From JACVRX01 sp963819885 (GTDB lineage: Bacteria > Actinomycetota > Actinomycetes > Jiangellales > Jiangellaceae), in NCBI GenBank assembly GCA_963819885.1, contig CAWFXV010000026.1:174349-238348 (forward strand): a stretch of DNA of 64,000 nucleotides. The letters run 5' to 3'. Numbering within the stretch: the first letter of the stretch is position 1; each line of letters starts with the position of its first letter. Below, in pieces: positions 16,795 through 24,925 of the stretch. Made by a program: the position numbers and the translations under genes. The notes beneath the pieces are model-generated. The model was not told the DNA's origin and ran no database searches. It saw only the letters and a list, made by a program, of their open reading frames with translations.

Positions 16795-17451
16795 ATGGTG
16801 CGGCGCGTGATGGTGACGCTGGCTCTGGGGACCGTCGTCGTTGCGCTGGCCAATCTCTTCAGTGCGCTGACCGACGACGACGCGCGTGCCGCGCACGCCG
16901 ATCCCGAGACTGCCCGCCTCACCACGTCGTCGTTCGATATGCCGGCTCCGCCCGCTCGAAAGACACGGCCTGCTATTCCAACGACGACACCGGCGACCGT
17001 AAAGATCACTCCACCGGCCAAGGCGGGACCATCGGCTGCGGAGCTCGTGCCCGCGGACAGTGGCGCGGGGACGCGGGTGGTCTACGACATATCCGCGCAG
17101 CGGGTGTGGCTCGTCGAGGCTGGCGATTCGGTGGTGAGGACATACCCGGTGTCCGGAAGCCGGTACGACCAACTGGACACAGGTACATACCAGGTGTTCT
17201 CGCGGTCGCGGCACGCGACCAGTTGGCACGGCACCGAGTCGATGGAGTTCATGGTCCGGTTCCACCGCGGCGCTCGTGCCAACATCGGCTTCCACGACAT
17301 ACCGGTCGACACCTCGACCGGCGTCGAGGTACAGACGCCGGCGGAGCTGGGCACGCCGCTGTCAGACGGCTGTATTCGTCAGAACGTCGTCGATGCCGCG
17401 GCGCTGTGGGAGTTCGCGCCGGTGGGGACTCCGGTGGTCGTTCTACGTTGA
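16795..17451 (+). CDS. L,D-transpeptidase (YkuD domain), exported
   Basis: 218-residue secreted or membrane-anchored peptidoglycan cross-linker. A basic N-terminus and a hydrophobic segment (residues 5-24) are followed by a Pro/Thr-rich linker to residue 85 and a YkuD domain. The catalytic set is His167 (GFHDIP) and Cys193. The usual Ser-His-Gly-Cys motif reads Ser-Asp-Gly-Cys here (residues 190-193), followed by the normal IRQ. ATG 16795 is chosen because it opens directly on the export signal. It overlaps the helicase gene by nine bases, tail to tail. Predicted to form 3-3 cross-links or anchor proteins to the wall. Confidence 0.87.
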   Translation: MVRRVMVTLALGTVVVALANLFSALTDDDARAAHADPETARLTTSSFDMPAPPARKTRPAIPTTTPATVKITPPAKAGPSAAELVPADSGAGTRVVYDISAQRVWLVEAGDSVVRTYPVSGSRYDQLDTGTYQVFSRSRHATSWHGTESMEFMVRFHRGARANIGFHDIPVDTSTGVEVQTPAELGTPLSDGCIRQNVVDAAALWEFAPVGTPVVVLR

Positions 17452-18993
17452 CGACGGCGAGCCCGACGCCGACGGTTCACTGGTCGTTGTCCTTGTCACC
17501 GGAACCCCGGCCCGGCTGCGCTGGCGGGTGCGGCTTCGCCGCGGACGGCGCGACGTCGCGCTCTCGCGGTTGGTGTCCGCGTCGCTCTCTCCGTGCTCCG
17601 TCCGGGCCCGCCGTTCCCGACGGTCATCACCGCTGCGGGTCCGGCCCTTGTCCGCACCGCGTCTCGGCCCGTTCCGGCGGCGACCGGTCTCCCCGAGGTC
17701 TTCCACCGCCTCGGCCGAGAGCCCGGCACGCGTACGCGCCTGCGCCGGCAGCCGACCGGTTGTTCCGGGCGGGATGCCGAGGTCGTGGAACAGGTGCTCA
17801 CTGGAGGAGTAGGTCTCGACCGGCTCGTCGTACGGCAGATCGAGAACCTTGTTGATCATCTTCCAGCGTGCGACGTCCTCCCAGTCGACCAGCGTGACGG
17901 CGATTCCGGAGGCGCCGGCGCGGCCGGTGCGTCCAATCCGGTGCAGGTAGGTCTTCTCGTCCTCCGGACAGGCCACGTTGACGACGTGTGTCACGCCTTC
18001 GACGTCGATTCCGCGCGCCGCCACATCGGTGGCCACCAGGACGTCGACCTTGCCGTTGCGGAACGCCCGCAACGCCTGCTCGCGGGCTCCCTGGCCGAGA
18101 TCGCCGTGGACGGCCGCAGCGGCGAATCCCCGATCGAGCAGCTCGTCGGCGACGCGCTGCGCCTGCCGCTTGGTTCGGCAGAAGATCATGGTCAGCCCAC
18201 GACCCTCGGCCTGCAGCAGGCGCGCGATGATCTCGTCCTTGTCCAGCGCGTGCGCGCGGTAGACGAACTGCGCGGTCGCCGGCACCGTTTGGTTCTCTTC
18301 CGCGGACTCGGCCCGCACGTTCAGTGGATGCCGCATGTATCGCCGAGCCAGACCGACGACCCCGGCCGGCATCGTTGCGGAGAACAGCATCGTCTGGCGA
18401 AGCTCGGGTGTCAGCCCGACGATCTTCTCCACGTCAGGAAGGAAGCCGAGATCGAGCATCTTGTCGGCCTCGTCGAGCACGAGCACCTTGACGTGCCCGA
18501 GATCGAGATGACCCTGGTCGGCCAGGTCGAGCAAGCGTCCAGGCGTGCCGACGACGACGTCGACCCCCGTGCGGAGCATTTCCACCTGCGGCTCGTACGC
18601 ACGACCGCCGTAGACCGTCAGCAGCCGTACCTTCCGGACGGTCGAGGCCGTCCGCAGGTCAGCGGTGACCTGCACGGCGAGCTCACGAGTCGGGACGACC
18701 ACCAGAGCCTGCGGCTTACCCGGCGCGGCGACCGGTTCGTAGTCGCGGTCGGCCGGCGCCACGATTCGCTGCAGGAGCGGCAGGCCGAACGCGAAGGTCT
18801 TGCCCGTGCCGGTGCGGGCCTGGCCGATGACGTCGCTGCCTATGAGCGCGACCGGCAGGGTCATCTCCTGGATCGGGAAGGTCTCGGTGATGCCGACCCG
18901 CTCGAGGGCGTCGGCGATAGGGGGAAGTACTCCGAGGTCTCGGAACGTGGTGCTCAGGCGGCTCGCCTCTTCAGTCGTCGGGTCCCCGAACAT
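17443..18993 (-). CDS. rhlE: DEAD-box ATP-dependent RNA helicase
   Basis: 516-residue RNA helicase. Motif I is GQARTGTGKT, motif II LDEADKML, motif III SAT in MLFSATMPAG, and motif VI HRIGRTGRAG; a Q motif (FPIQEMTLPVAL) precedes them. After the two RecA domains a basic, low-complexity tail of about 80 residues (RRNGPRRGADKGR..., Arg- and Ser-rich) probably binds RNA. Role: ribosome assembly or RNA turnover, often cold-related. Divergent from the MiaE-like gene, as in mycobacteria (Rv3211/Rv3210c). A 9-bp hairpin lies about 90 bases before its start. Confidence 0.91.
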   Translation of the reverse strand: MFGDPTTEEASRLSTTFRDLGVLPPIADALERVGITETFPIQEMTLPVALIGSDVIGQARTGTGKTFAFGLPLLQRIVAPADRDYEPVAAPGKPQALVVVPTRELAVQVTADLRTASTVRKVRLLTVYGGRAYEPQVEMLRTGVDVVVGTPGRLLDLADQGHLDLGHVKVLVLDEADKMLDLGFLPDVEKIVGLTPELRQTMLFSATMPAGVVGLARRYMRHPLNVRAESAEENQTVPATAQFVYRAHALDKDEIIARLLQAEGRGLTMIFCRTKRQAQRVADELLDRGFAAAAVHGDLGQGAREQALRAFRNGKVDVLVATDVAARGIDVEGVTHVVNVACPEDEKTYLHRIGRTGRAGASGIAVTLVDWEDVARWKMINKVLDLPYDEPVETYSSSEHLFHDLGIPPGTTGRLPAQARTRAGLSAEAVEDLGETGRRRNGPRRGADKGRTRSGDDRRERRARTEHGESDADTNRESATSRRPRRSRTRQRSRAGVPVTRTTTSEPSASGSPSST

Positions 18994-19081
18994 TGGCTAC
19001 CGTCGCGCCACGGGCGGCTCGGATGACCGAGTAGGGCAGGGGCCTCGCCGCGAGGCTGCGTACGTCGGAACCGGTCCGAGG

Positions 19082-19103
19082 AGGTGCCTGCACTCAGGCA
19101 CCT
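19082..19103. other. Perfect 9-bp hairpin in rhlE / MiaE-like intergenic region
   Basis: AGGTGCCTG and its exact complement CAGGCACCT enclose a 4-base loop. There is no U-tract on either side, so it is not an intrinsic terminator. It would lie in the leader of the RNA helicase mRNA if transcription starts upstream of it, or act as a protein site for the divergent pair. Confidence 0.5.
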
Positions 19104-19178
19104 GGTTGTTCGTCGGCCAACTATACCGGCTCCGCTACCGTCCCTGGACCAGCCGAAGCACGGGATAGGGTGCGCGCC

Positions 19179-19877
19179 ATGAGCGAGTCCGCGCCGCCGG
19201 CATCTGTACCGCTGGATGACGCGAACTACCGGGCTGCGGTGGTCGACTTGCTCGGGGTGCTGGGGCTGGGCGAGCTGACCGCGTTCGAGCGGCTGGCCAC
19301 CGACGCCGAGATGGCGCCGACGATCGGCGACAAGGCGGCCCTCGCCGCGATGGCGGTTGCGGAGTTCCATCACTTCGAGCGGCTGCGGACGCGGCTCGCC
19401 GAGCTGGGGGCCGACCCGGACGATGCGATGGCGCCATTTCGCGAGCCGCTGGACGCCTTCCACGAGCACACGACGCCGGCGGACTGGCTGGAAGGGCTGG
19501 TCAAGGCCTACGTCGGTGACGGCATCGCCGCGGACTTCTACCGCGAGGTGGCGGCGTACCTCGACCAGGACACCCGGTCGCTGGTGCTGGAGGTACTGGA
19601 AGACACCGGTCACGCCGACTTTGCGGTCGATCGAGTGCGGGCCGCTATCAGGGCCGACCCACGGGTGGCTGGCCGACTGGCGCTGTGGGGGCGTCGGCTG
19701 GTCGGCGAGGCGCTGTCACAGGCGCAGCGGGTCGCGGCTGATCGAGATTCGTTGTCGGCGCTCATTGCCGGCGGCGTCGACCGGCCCGGGATGGATCTTG
19801 CGGCTATCGGTCACGTGTTCGCGCGGCTGACGGAGAACCACGCCAAGCGGATGGCTGCGCTCGGCCTGTCGTCGTAG
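19179..19877 (+). CDS. Ferritin-like (MiaE_2-type) protein
   Basis: 232-residue four-helix-bundle protein of the MiaE-like ferritin superfamily. Helices with Glu and His placed as in diiron proteins are visible: GELTAFERLATDAEMAP, MAVAEFHHFERLRTRL, and later EVLEDTGHADF. Mycobacterial homologues (Rv3210c) are annotated as tRNA hydroxylase-like, but no activity is shown to my knowledge. I chose ATG 19179 (MSESAPP); a start three codons earlier is in frame. An 80-bp repeat copy lies 18 bases past the stop. Confidence 0.82.
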   Translation: MSESAPPASVPLDDANYRAAVVDLLGVLGLGELTAFERLATDAEMAPTIGDKAALAAMAVAEFHHFERLRTRLAELGADPDDAMAPFREPLDAFHEHTTPADWLEGLVKAYVGDGIAADFYREVAAYLDQDTRSLVLEVLEDTGHADFAVDRVRAAIRADPRVAGRLALWGRRLVGEALSQAQRVAADRDSLSALIAGGVDRPGMDLAAIGHVFARLTENHAKRMAALGLSS

Positions 19878-19895
19878 CCCCTCGCTTTCCGCCCG

Positions 19896-19975
19896 CCATC
19901 ACCAGGCGAACCCGTACATCAACAGGCTTGCAGGCCTGGTGATGTACGGGTAGGGGTGGTGAACGTGGTCATTTC
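19896..19975 (-). repeat. 80-bp structured repeat, copy B
   Basis: Second copy, on the minus strand, between the convergent MiaE-like and GlsB-type genes. The conserved arms are intact. The central 13-bp stem has one mismatch, but here the stem extends five more pairs (ACCCG with CGGGT) into the variable segments, giving an 18-bp helix. Confidence 0.95.
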
Positions 19976-20007
19976 TCTGTGGGCCGACGAGTGCCGCGGG
20001 GAGCGCC

Positions 20008-20271
20008 TCAGGTGGTGGTCCGGCCGGCGCGCAGCCGAGCGACGAAATACACCGCGATCACCGCGACGATGATGCTGATGATCCAACGCAGCCAGTCGAT
20101 GCCCGCAGTTTCCTCGACGCCGAGTGCTGCGGCGATCCAGTAACCGATCTGGACGGCCACCACGCCGACGATGATGTGCAGCCACCAGGGCACGTCCTGC
20201 TGGCCAGGAAGGAACAGCCGGCCGAGTGCGCCGATAATGATCCCGGCGATGATCAGACCGATGATCTCCAC
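20008..20271 (-). CDS. GlsB/YeaQ/YmgE-family small membrane protein
   Basis: 87-residue protein with three hydrophobic segments: IIGLIIAGIIIGALGRLFLPG, WWLHIIVGVVAVQIGYWIAAALG and WLRWIISIIVAVIAVYFVARL. The Gly-rich first helix and the pattern are typical of transglycosylase-associated/stress-induced membrane proteins of this family. The GTG at 20271 follows GAGGGGAG at a good distance, so I prefer it to the longer frame. It is last in a minus-strand run after DUF3107. Function is not established. Confidence 0.82.
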   Translation of the reverse strand: MEIIGLIIAGIIIGALGRLFLPGQQDVPWWLHIIVGVVAVQIGYWIAAALGVEETAGIDWLRWIISIIVAVIAVYFVARLRAGRTTT

Positions 20272-20383
20272 GATTTTGCTCCCCTCAGACGCTGCGCCGC
20301 CGGTACGGCTGCTCGCGGATCGATCATTGCGCGTGTTACCTGGCCGCGGCAACCGATCGGGCCGGGGTGATACCGCGTGTCGG

Positions 20384-20611
20384 CTACAGGGCGCCGAAGC
20401 CCACCCGGCGCTCTACCGGCTCCCCGATCTCGACATAGGTCAGGTGTGCGGTGACGACGATGACGCGCCGGCCGCGTTCGTCGGTCAGGTCAAGGACGCC
20501 GCTCTTGCCGCCCAACGCGTCGAACACCGCCTTCTCGACCTCCTTGGGCGTCTGCGCGCTCTCCAGGACGAGCTCGCGCGTGGCGTTGTGAACGCCGATC
20601 TTGACCTCCAC
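20384..20611 (-). CDS. DUF3107 protein (TB9.4-like)
   Basis: 75-residue soluble protein beginning VEVKIGVHNATRELVLES and holding EVEKAVFDAL and LDLTDERGRRVIVV. This matches the DUF3107 family, whose mycobacterial member TB9.4 (Rv3208A) is also beside a TetR gene. A GGAGGG ribosome site precedes the GTG start. No activity is known. Probably cotranscribed with the TetR gene 114 bp upstream. Confidence 0.88.
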   Translation of the reverse strand: MEVKIGVHNATRELVLESAQTPKEVEKAVFDALGGKSGVLDLTDERGRRVIVVTAHLTYVEIGEPVERRVGFGAL

Positions 20612-20725
20612 GGGGCCTTCCCTCCGGTGCTCGGGCGGGCACGATCACGCGCCCGTTTCTGCGATTGCCAGGCTAGTCCAGGCCCGGAGACCCCACCGCT
20701 TGGCCGGCTGCGCCGTCGGCGAACG

Positions 20726-21352
20726 TCAGCTGTCGCCGCGCTTGGGGAACCCGCCGATACCACGCCAGCTCAAGGTCGCCACCAGCTCTGCGGCGGCGTT
20801 GCGTGGGATCGAGCCACGCGAGTCCAGCCAGTACCGCGCCGACACCTGCGCGACCCCCACCAGACCGATTGCGAGCAGCGTCGACTCCTCGACGGGTAGG
20901 CCGGTGTCCTCGGCGATGATCTTGGCGATTTCGTCGGCACACGCGGAGTTGAGGCGGTCGAGCCGATCCCGTACGGCGCTTTCGTTGGTGAGGTCGGACT
21001 CGAACAGCAGGCGGTAGGTCTCTGCGGGATCGTCCACGAACTCGAAGTAGGCGTTCATGGTGGCCGTGACGCGTTCCTTGTTGTCCTCCGTGGAACTCAG
21101 CGCTTCGTGCAGCCGGCGCAGCAACACTTCGCCACTGTGGTCGAGCAACGCGAGGTACAGGTCGAGCTTGCCCGGAAAGTGCTGGTAGAGCACCGGTTTG
21201 CTGACCCCGGCCCGGTCGGCGATCTCGTCCATCGCCGCGGCGTGATATCCGTTCGCGACGAAGACGTCGTGGGCGGCCTGCAGCAGTTGGGCACGTCTGG
21301 CCACCCGCGGCAATCGCAGGCCGCGAGCGGAAAGGTCGGGCTCGCTCGGCAC
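20726..21352 (-). CDS. TetR-family transcriptional regulator
   Basis: 208-residue repressor-type protein. The N-terminal helix-turn-helix reads RRAQLLQAAHDVFVANGYHAAAMDEIADRAGVSKPVLYQHFPGK in consecutive parts, a textbook TetR pattern. The C-terminal helical domain would bind a ligand. I chose the GTG at 21352, preceded by AGGAG; the 376-codon frame upstream runs antisense to other genes. Homologue position equals mycobacterial Rv3208. The target is unknown; the adjacent DUF3107 and acidic protein genes are candidates. Confidence 0.9.
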   Translation of the reverse strand: MPSEPDLSARGLRLPRVARRAQLLQAAHDVFVANGYHAAAMDEIADRAGVSKPVLYQHFPGKLDLYLALLDHSGEVLLRRLHEALSSTEDNKERVTATMNAYFEFVDDPAETYRLLFESDLTNESAVRDRLDRLNSACADEIAKIIAEDTGLPVEESTLLAIGLVGVAQVSARYWLDSRGSIPRNAAAELVATLSWRGIGGFPKRGDS

Positions 21353-21420
21353 GGCGCTCCTGGTAAGGCTCGGCTGGCCGGATCGTAACCCCTGCCGGCC
21401 GTCCGACTCGCCGATCGGCG

Positions 21421-21648
21421 TCAGCGGTAGTCGTCCTCGTCGTATCCGACCGAGCGGCTTTGCTCGGCGGCGTCTGCCGGATCCACGTCGTAGGGCACGT
21501 GCGGAGTCTCGTCCGGGGGGGTGTCGACGACGTCCTGCTGTTGTTCGACGGCGTCGGCTTCCGGCGTCTCGAGATCGGCCCCGCTCCGGTCCTCGCGGGA
21601 CGCCCAGCCGCGCTCTGCCTCGCTGGTGCGGACATCGCTCTCGGACAT
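21421..21648 (-). CDS. Small acidic hypothetical protein
   Basis: 75 residues, rich in Asp/Glu/Ser, no hydrophobic segment and no recognised domain (for example DETPHVPYDVDPADAAEQ and a VGYDEDDYR end). An AGGAGGG site five bases before ATG 21648 supports translation. It is first in the minus-strand run acidic protein, TetR, DUF3107. It looks intrinsically disordered. I do not recognise it. Confidence 0.6.
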   Translation of the reverse strand: MSESDVRTSEAERGWASREDRSGADLETPEADAVEQQQDVVDTPPDETPHVPYDVDPADAAEQSRSVGYDEDDYR

Positions 21649-21713
21649 TGCCGCCCTCCTCCGGTTGCGAGCCACCGAGCCTACTGTGCCGGCGCGGCCT
21701 ACGATTTCCATCC

Positions 21714-22604
21714 GTGGGCAGCGGTCCAGTCGCGCGGTGGCCAGGCCAGGTGATCGAGCAAGCGGGCGGCTCGTTGTTCGTGCGACATGCCGAGCCGACC
21801 GTGCCCGGGTTGCCGGCCGCGGTCATGGTGCACGGGCTCGGCGGGTCGTCGACCAACTGGACCGGGCTGATGGGCGAGTTGCGCGCTCAGCTTGACCAGT
21901 GGGCGATCGATCTGCCGGGCCACGGGGAGTCGCCGCCCGGCCGCCGGCACAGCGTCAATGCGTTCGCCGCTGTCCTCACCACCTTCCTCGATCGGTTCGG
22001 GCACTCGGTTCACCTGCTCGGCAACTCAATGGGCGGCCTGGTGTCGGTTCTGGTTGCCGCTCGACGGCCAGATCTCGTGTCGACGCTGACGTTGATCTCG
22101 CCGGCGATGCCGAATCTGCGCCAGCCGTACGCCGCACGGGGGATGGCGCTGGTGGCGGTCCCGCGACTGGGGGAGCGGCTGCTCGCGCGATCCAACGCTG
22201 TGCCGGTCCAGCACCAGGTCCGCCAGCTTGCCGGCATCCTCTATGGCGAACCCGACGCCATCGAGCCCGGTCAGCTGGCTGTCGCTGCACAGGAGCGGGA
22301 GCGGTGGCTGGGGCAGGAGCACGCCGATGCCGTCCTGCTCCAGTCGTTGCGGTCGATCGTGCGGCAATACGCGGTGCCGCGATGGCGCTCGGCCTGGGCG
22401 TCCGCCCGGCTGGTGTCCTGCCCGACGCTGATAATCGTCGGTGGTCGGGACGCCCTGGTGCACACCTCGACCGCCGCCCGATGGCGGAAGATCCTGCCGA
22501 CGGCCCGTGTCGTGCACCTGCCCACCACCGGGCACGTGGCCATGATGGAGCGGCCCCGCCTGGTGGCGTCGATGGTCCGCGAACATGTGAGGACCTCGAC
22601 GTAG
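21714..22604 (+). CDS. Alpha/beta-hydrolase
   Basis: 296-residue hydrolase. VMVHGLGGSSTNWTGL is the oxyanion segment, LLGNSMGGLVSVL the nucleophile elbow (Ser), an Asp occurs in VGGRDALVH, and the His in PTTGHVAMMERP. The start is uncertain; GTG 21714 lies just inside the region divergent from the acidic-protein gene. It is probably an esterase or epoxide-hydrolase-like enzyme. Substrate unknown. Confidence 0.82.
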   Translation: MGSGPVARWPGQVIEQAGGSLFVRHAEPTVPGLPAAVMVHGLGGSSTNWTGLMGELRAQLDQWAIDLPGHGESPPGRRHSVNAFAAVLTTFLDRFGHSVHLLGNSMGGLVSVLVAARRPDLVSTLTLISPAMPNLRQPYAARGMALVAVPRLGERLLARSNAVPVQHQVRQLAGILYGEPDAIEPGQLAVAAQERERWLGQEHADAVLLQSLRSIVRQYAVPRWRSAWASARLVSCPTLIIVGGRDALVHTSTAARWRKILPTARVVHLPTTGHVAMMERPRLVASMVREHVRTST

Positions 22605-22707
22605 GCACGAGGCCATCCATCTCGACCGCCGGACCCTGTGGCAGGGAATGACGCGTGGAGTGGCACCGTTGGCGTGGACAAACACCAGTCGCGAGCAGGA
22701 GAAGAAC

Positions 22708-23898
22708 GTGTCGTTGCCACCTCTGGTCGAGCCAGCCGCGGAGCTCAGCGTCGACGAGGTACGCCGGTACTCCCGGCACTTGATCATCCCCGACGTCGGT
22801 ATGGCTGGGCAGAAGCGGTTGAAGAACGCCCGAGTGCTGGTGATCGGTGCCGGCGGGCTCGGCTCTCCGGCGTTGATGTACCTCGCGGCGGCCGGCGTCG
22901 GCACGCTCGGCGTCGTCGACTTCGACGTCGTCGACGAGTCGAACCTGCAGCGCCAGGTCATTCACGGCCAGTCCGACATCGGCACGCCGAAGGCGCTCTC
23001 AGCCAAGGCGAGCGTGGCGGAGATCAACCCGTACGTCACCGTCGTCGTGCACGAGGAGCGCCTGGACAACGACAACGTCATGCGGATCTTCGCCGATTAC
23101 GACCTGATCGTCGACGGCACTGACAACTTCGCCACGCGGTACCTGGTCAACGACGCCTGCGTGCTGCTCGGCAAGCCGTACGTGTGGGGGTCGATCTACC
23201 GATTCGACGGCCAGGCGTCAGTGTTCTGGGCTGCGCACGGGCCCTGCTATCGATGCCTCTATCCAGAGCCACCCCCGCCCGGAATGGTGCCGTCCTGCGC
23301 GGAGGGCGGAGTCCTCGGCGTCTTGTGTGCCTCGGTCGGTTCCGTGCAGGTCACGGAGGCGATCAAGCTGCTGACCGGCATCGGCGAGCCACTGCTCGGT
23401 CGGCTGATGGTCTACGACGCGCTGGAGACGTCGTACCGGACGGTGACGGTCCGCAAGGACCCCGAGTGCGTGATCTGCGGCGTGAACCCGACCGTCACCG
23501 AGTTGGTCGATTACGAGGCGTTCTGCGGGGTGATCAGCGCCGAGGCGGCGGAGGCCGCGGTCGACTCGACGATTTCGGTGCACACCCTGGCCGATTGGCT
23601 GTCGGCACGGGAGCGGGGGGAGCGCGACTTCGTGCTCGTCGACGTTCGGGAGCCGGTCGAGTACGCGATCAACCGCATTCCGGGTTCGGTGCTGATTCCG
23701 AGGGGAGAGTTCCTCACCGGCGAGGCGCTGCCGAAGCTTCCCTCGGACAAGCAGGTGGTGCTGCACTGCAAGGCCGGACCTCGCTCGGCCGAGGCGCTGG
23801 CCATCGTCAAGGGCGCGGGATACGCCGACGCGGTGCACGTCGGTGGCGGGGTTGCCGCCTGGGTCCGGCAGATCGACCCCAGCCAGCCGGCGTACTGA
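22708..23898 (+). CDS. moeZ: Adenylyltransferase/sulfurtransferase MoeZ
   Basis: 396-residue E1-like enzyme. The N-terminal ThiF/MoeB domain has GAGGLGSPALMYLAAAGVG (ATP site) and two zinc Cys pairs (CYRCLYPE and CVICGV). A C-terminal rhodanese domain ends with active-site Cys354 in LHCKAGPRS. It adenylates the C-terminus of ThiS/MoaD/CysO-like proteins and loads sulfur as a thiocarboxylate, for molybdopterin, thiamine or cysteine synthesis. AGGAG lies seven bases before the GTG at 22708, favouring that start over the ATG at 22648. Syntenic with mycobacterial moeZ (Rv3206c). A moaE gene lies 26 kb away in this window. Confidence 0.94.
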   Translation: MSLPPLVEPAAELSVDEVRRYSRHLIIPDVGMAGQKRLKNARVLVIGAGGLGSPALMYLAAAGVGTLGVVDFDVVDESNLQRQVIHGQSDIGTPKALSAKASVAEINPYVTVVVHEERLDNDNVMRIFADYDLIVDGTDNFATRYLVNDACVLLGKPYVWGSIYRFDGQASVFWAAHGPCYRCLYPEPPPPGMVPSCAEGGVLGVLCASVGSVQVTEAIKLLTGIGEPLLGRLMVYDALETSYRTVTVRKDPECVICGVNPTVTELVDYEAFCGVISAEAAEAAVDSTISVHTLADWLSARERGERDFVLVDVREPVEYAINRIPGSVLIPRGEFLTGEALPKLPSDKQVVLHCKAGPRSAEALAIVKGAGYADAVHVGGGVAAWVRQIDPSQPAY

Positions 23899-23956
23899 GC
23901 GCCGGCGCGCGCTCACTGGCCGCGCGGCTGGCTGATGCGCACCATCCGGCGCGTCA

Positions 23957-24910
23957 TCAGGTAGCTTCCCGGGCGAATGTCTCCATGAGCAGGTCGAGCA
24001 GCGCTGCCCCGTCGGCTTGCAGGGCAACGTGGGCGTTCGGCACCACCGTCGTGTCCGGCCGCAGATCCATGACCGTGCGGCCCACCGTCAACGGGCTGGC
24101 CGTGTCCACCACGACGTGCAGATGTCGAGTGGTGATCACCTCCGGGCGGACGAGGTAGGCGGGGCACATCACGTCATGGACCGGGGTGGCCGTGGCTGTG
24201 GTCGTCCTGGCCTCCGCGTCCAGGCGACGCCCGATGAAACGCGCGGCCGCGACACCCGCCGGTGTTCCGAGACGTTCGAACTCCGCACAGTTCCCGCGGG
24301 TGAACAACGCCTGGTGGGTCGCATCCAGCGGCACCAGGGTGAGGTGCTCGAAACCCGCCGACAAGACGACGTTGGCTGCTTCGGGATCGACCCAGATGTT
24401 GAACTCTGCCGATGCCGTGACGTTCCCGATCGCGTGACTTCCGCCCATGACGACGAGTTCCTGGACGGCTTCGACCAGCGAGGGGACGATCGCCAACGCG
24501 GTGGCGATGTTGCTGAGCGGGCCGACGGCCACGAGGGTGAGCTGTTCGGTGGTCGACCGGAGGGTTTCGACGAGGTACTCGACGGCCCCGACCTGCTGCT
24601 GCGCCAGCTCCGTGGGCGGGATCGGCAGCGAGTTGCCATGCCCGTCTTGCGGCGAGTCACGAGCGGCGTGGATCTCGGCCAACCGGCCGCGCCGAGCAAT
24701 CGGTTGGGACAGACCGCGATAGACGGGAACGTCAGGCCGGCCGATCCAGTCGAGCACGCGCAGGGTGTTGTCAGTGGTGTACTCGATCGGCAGGTTTCCG
24801 GTCACGGTGGTCACGCCGATCAGATCCAGATCGGGGTGCAATGCGGCGAACATGATGGCGACGGCATCGTCGGTGCCGGTGTCGACATCCAGGATCATCT
24901 TGCGGCCCAT
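23957..24910 (-). CDS. Nucleoside hydrolase (IunH type)
   Basis: 317-residue enzyme that splits the N-glycosidic bond of ribonucleosides for salvage. The Ca-binding DVDTGTDDAVAI motif is at residues 8-19. Other conserved parts are TVTGN, LVAVGPLSNIATAL, VVMGGS and EFNIWVDPEAA. The usual active-site HD pair appears in ATPVHDVMCPAYL. It lies 15 bp downstream of the flippase-like gene on the same strand, a possible operon. Purine versus pyrimidine preference cannot be told. Confidence 0.9.
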   Translation of the reverse strand: MGRKMILDVDTGTDDAVAIMFAALHPDLDLIGVTTVTGNLPIEYTTDNTLRVLDWIGRPDVPVYRGLSQPIARRGRLAEIHAARDSPQDGHGNSLPIPPTELAQQQVGAVEYLVETLRSTTEQLTLVAVGPLSNIATALAIVPSLVEAVQELVVMGGSHAIGNVTASAEFNIWVDPEAANVVLSAGFEHLTLVPLDATHQALFTRGNCAEFERLGTPAGVAAARFIGRRLDAEARTTTATATPVHDVMCPAYLVRPEVITTRHLHVVVDTASPLTVGRTVMDLRPDTTVVPNAHVALQADGAALLDLLMETFAREAT

Positions 24911-24925
24911 CGTCCTATCCCAATC

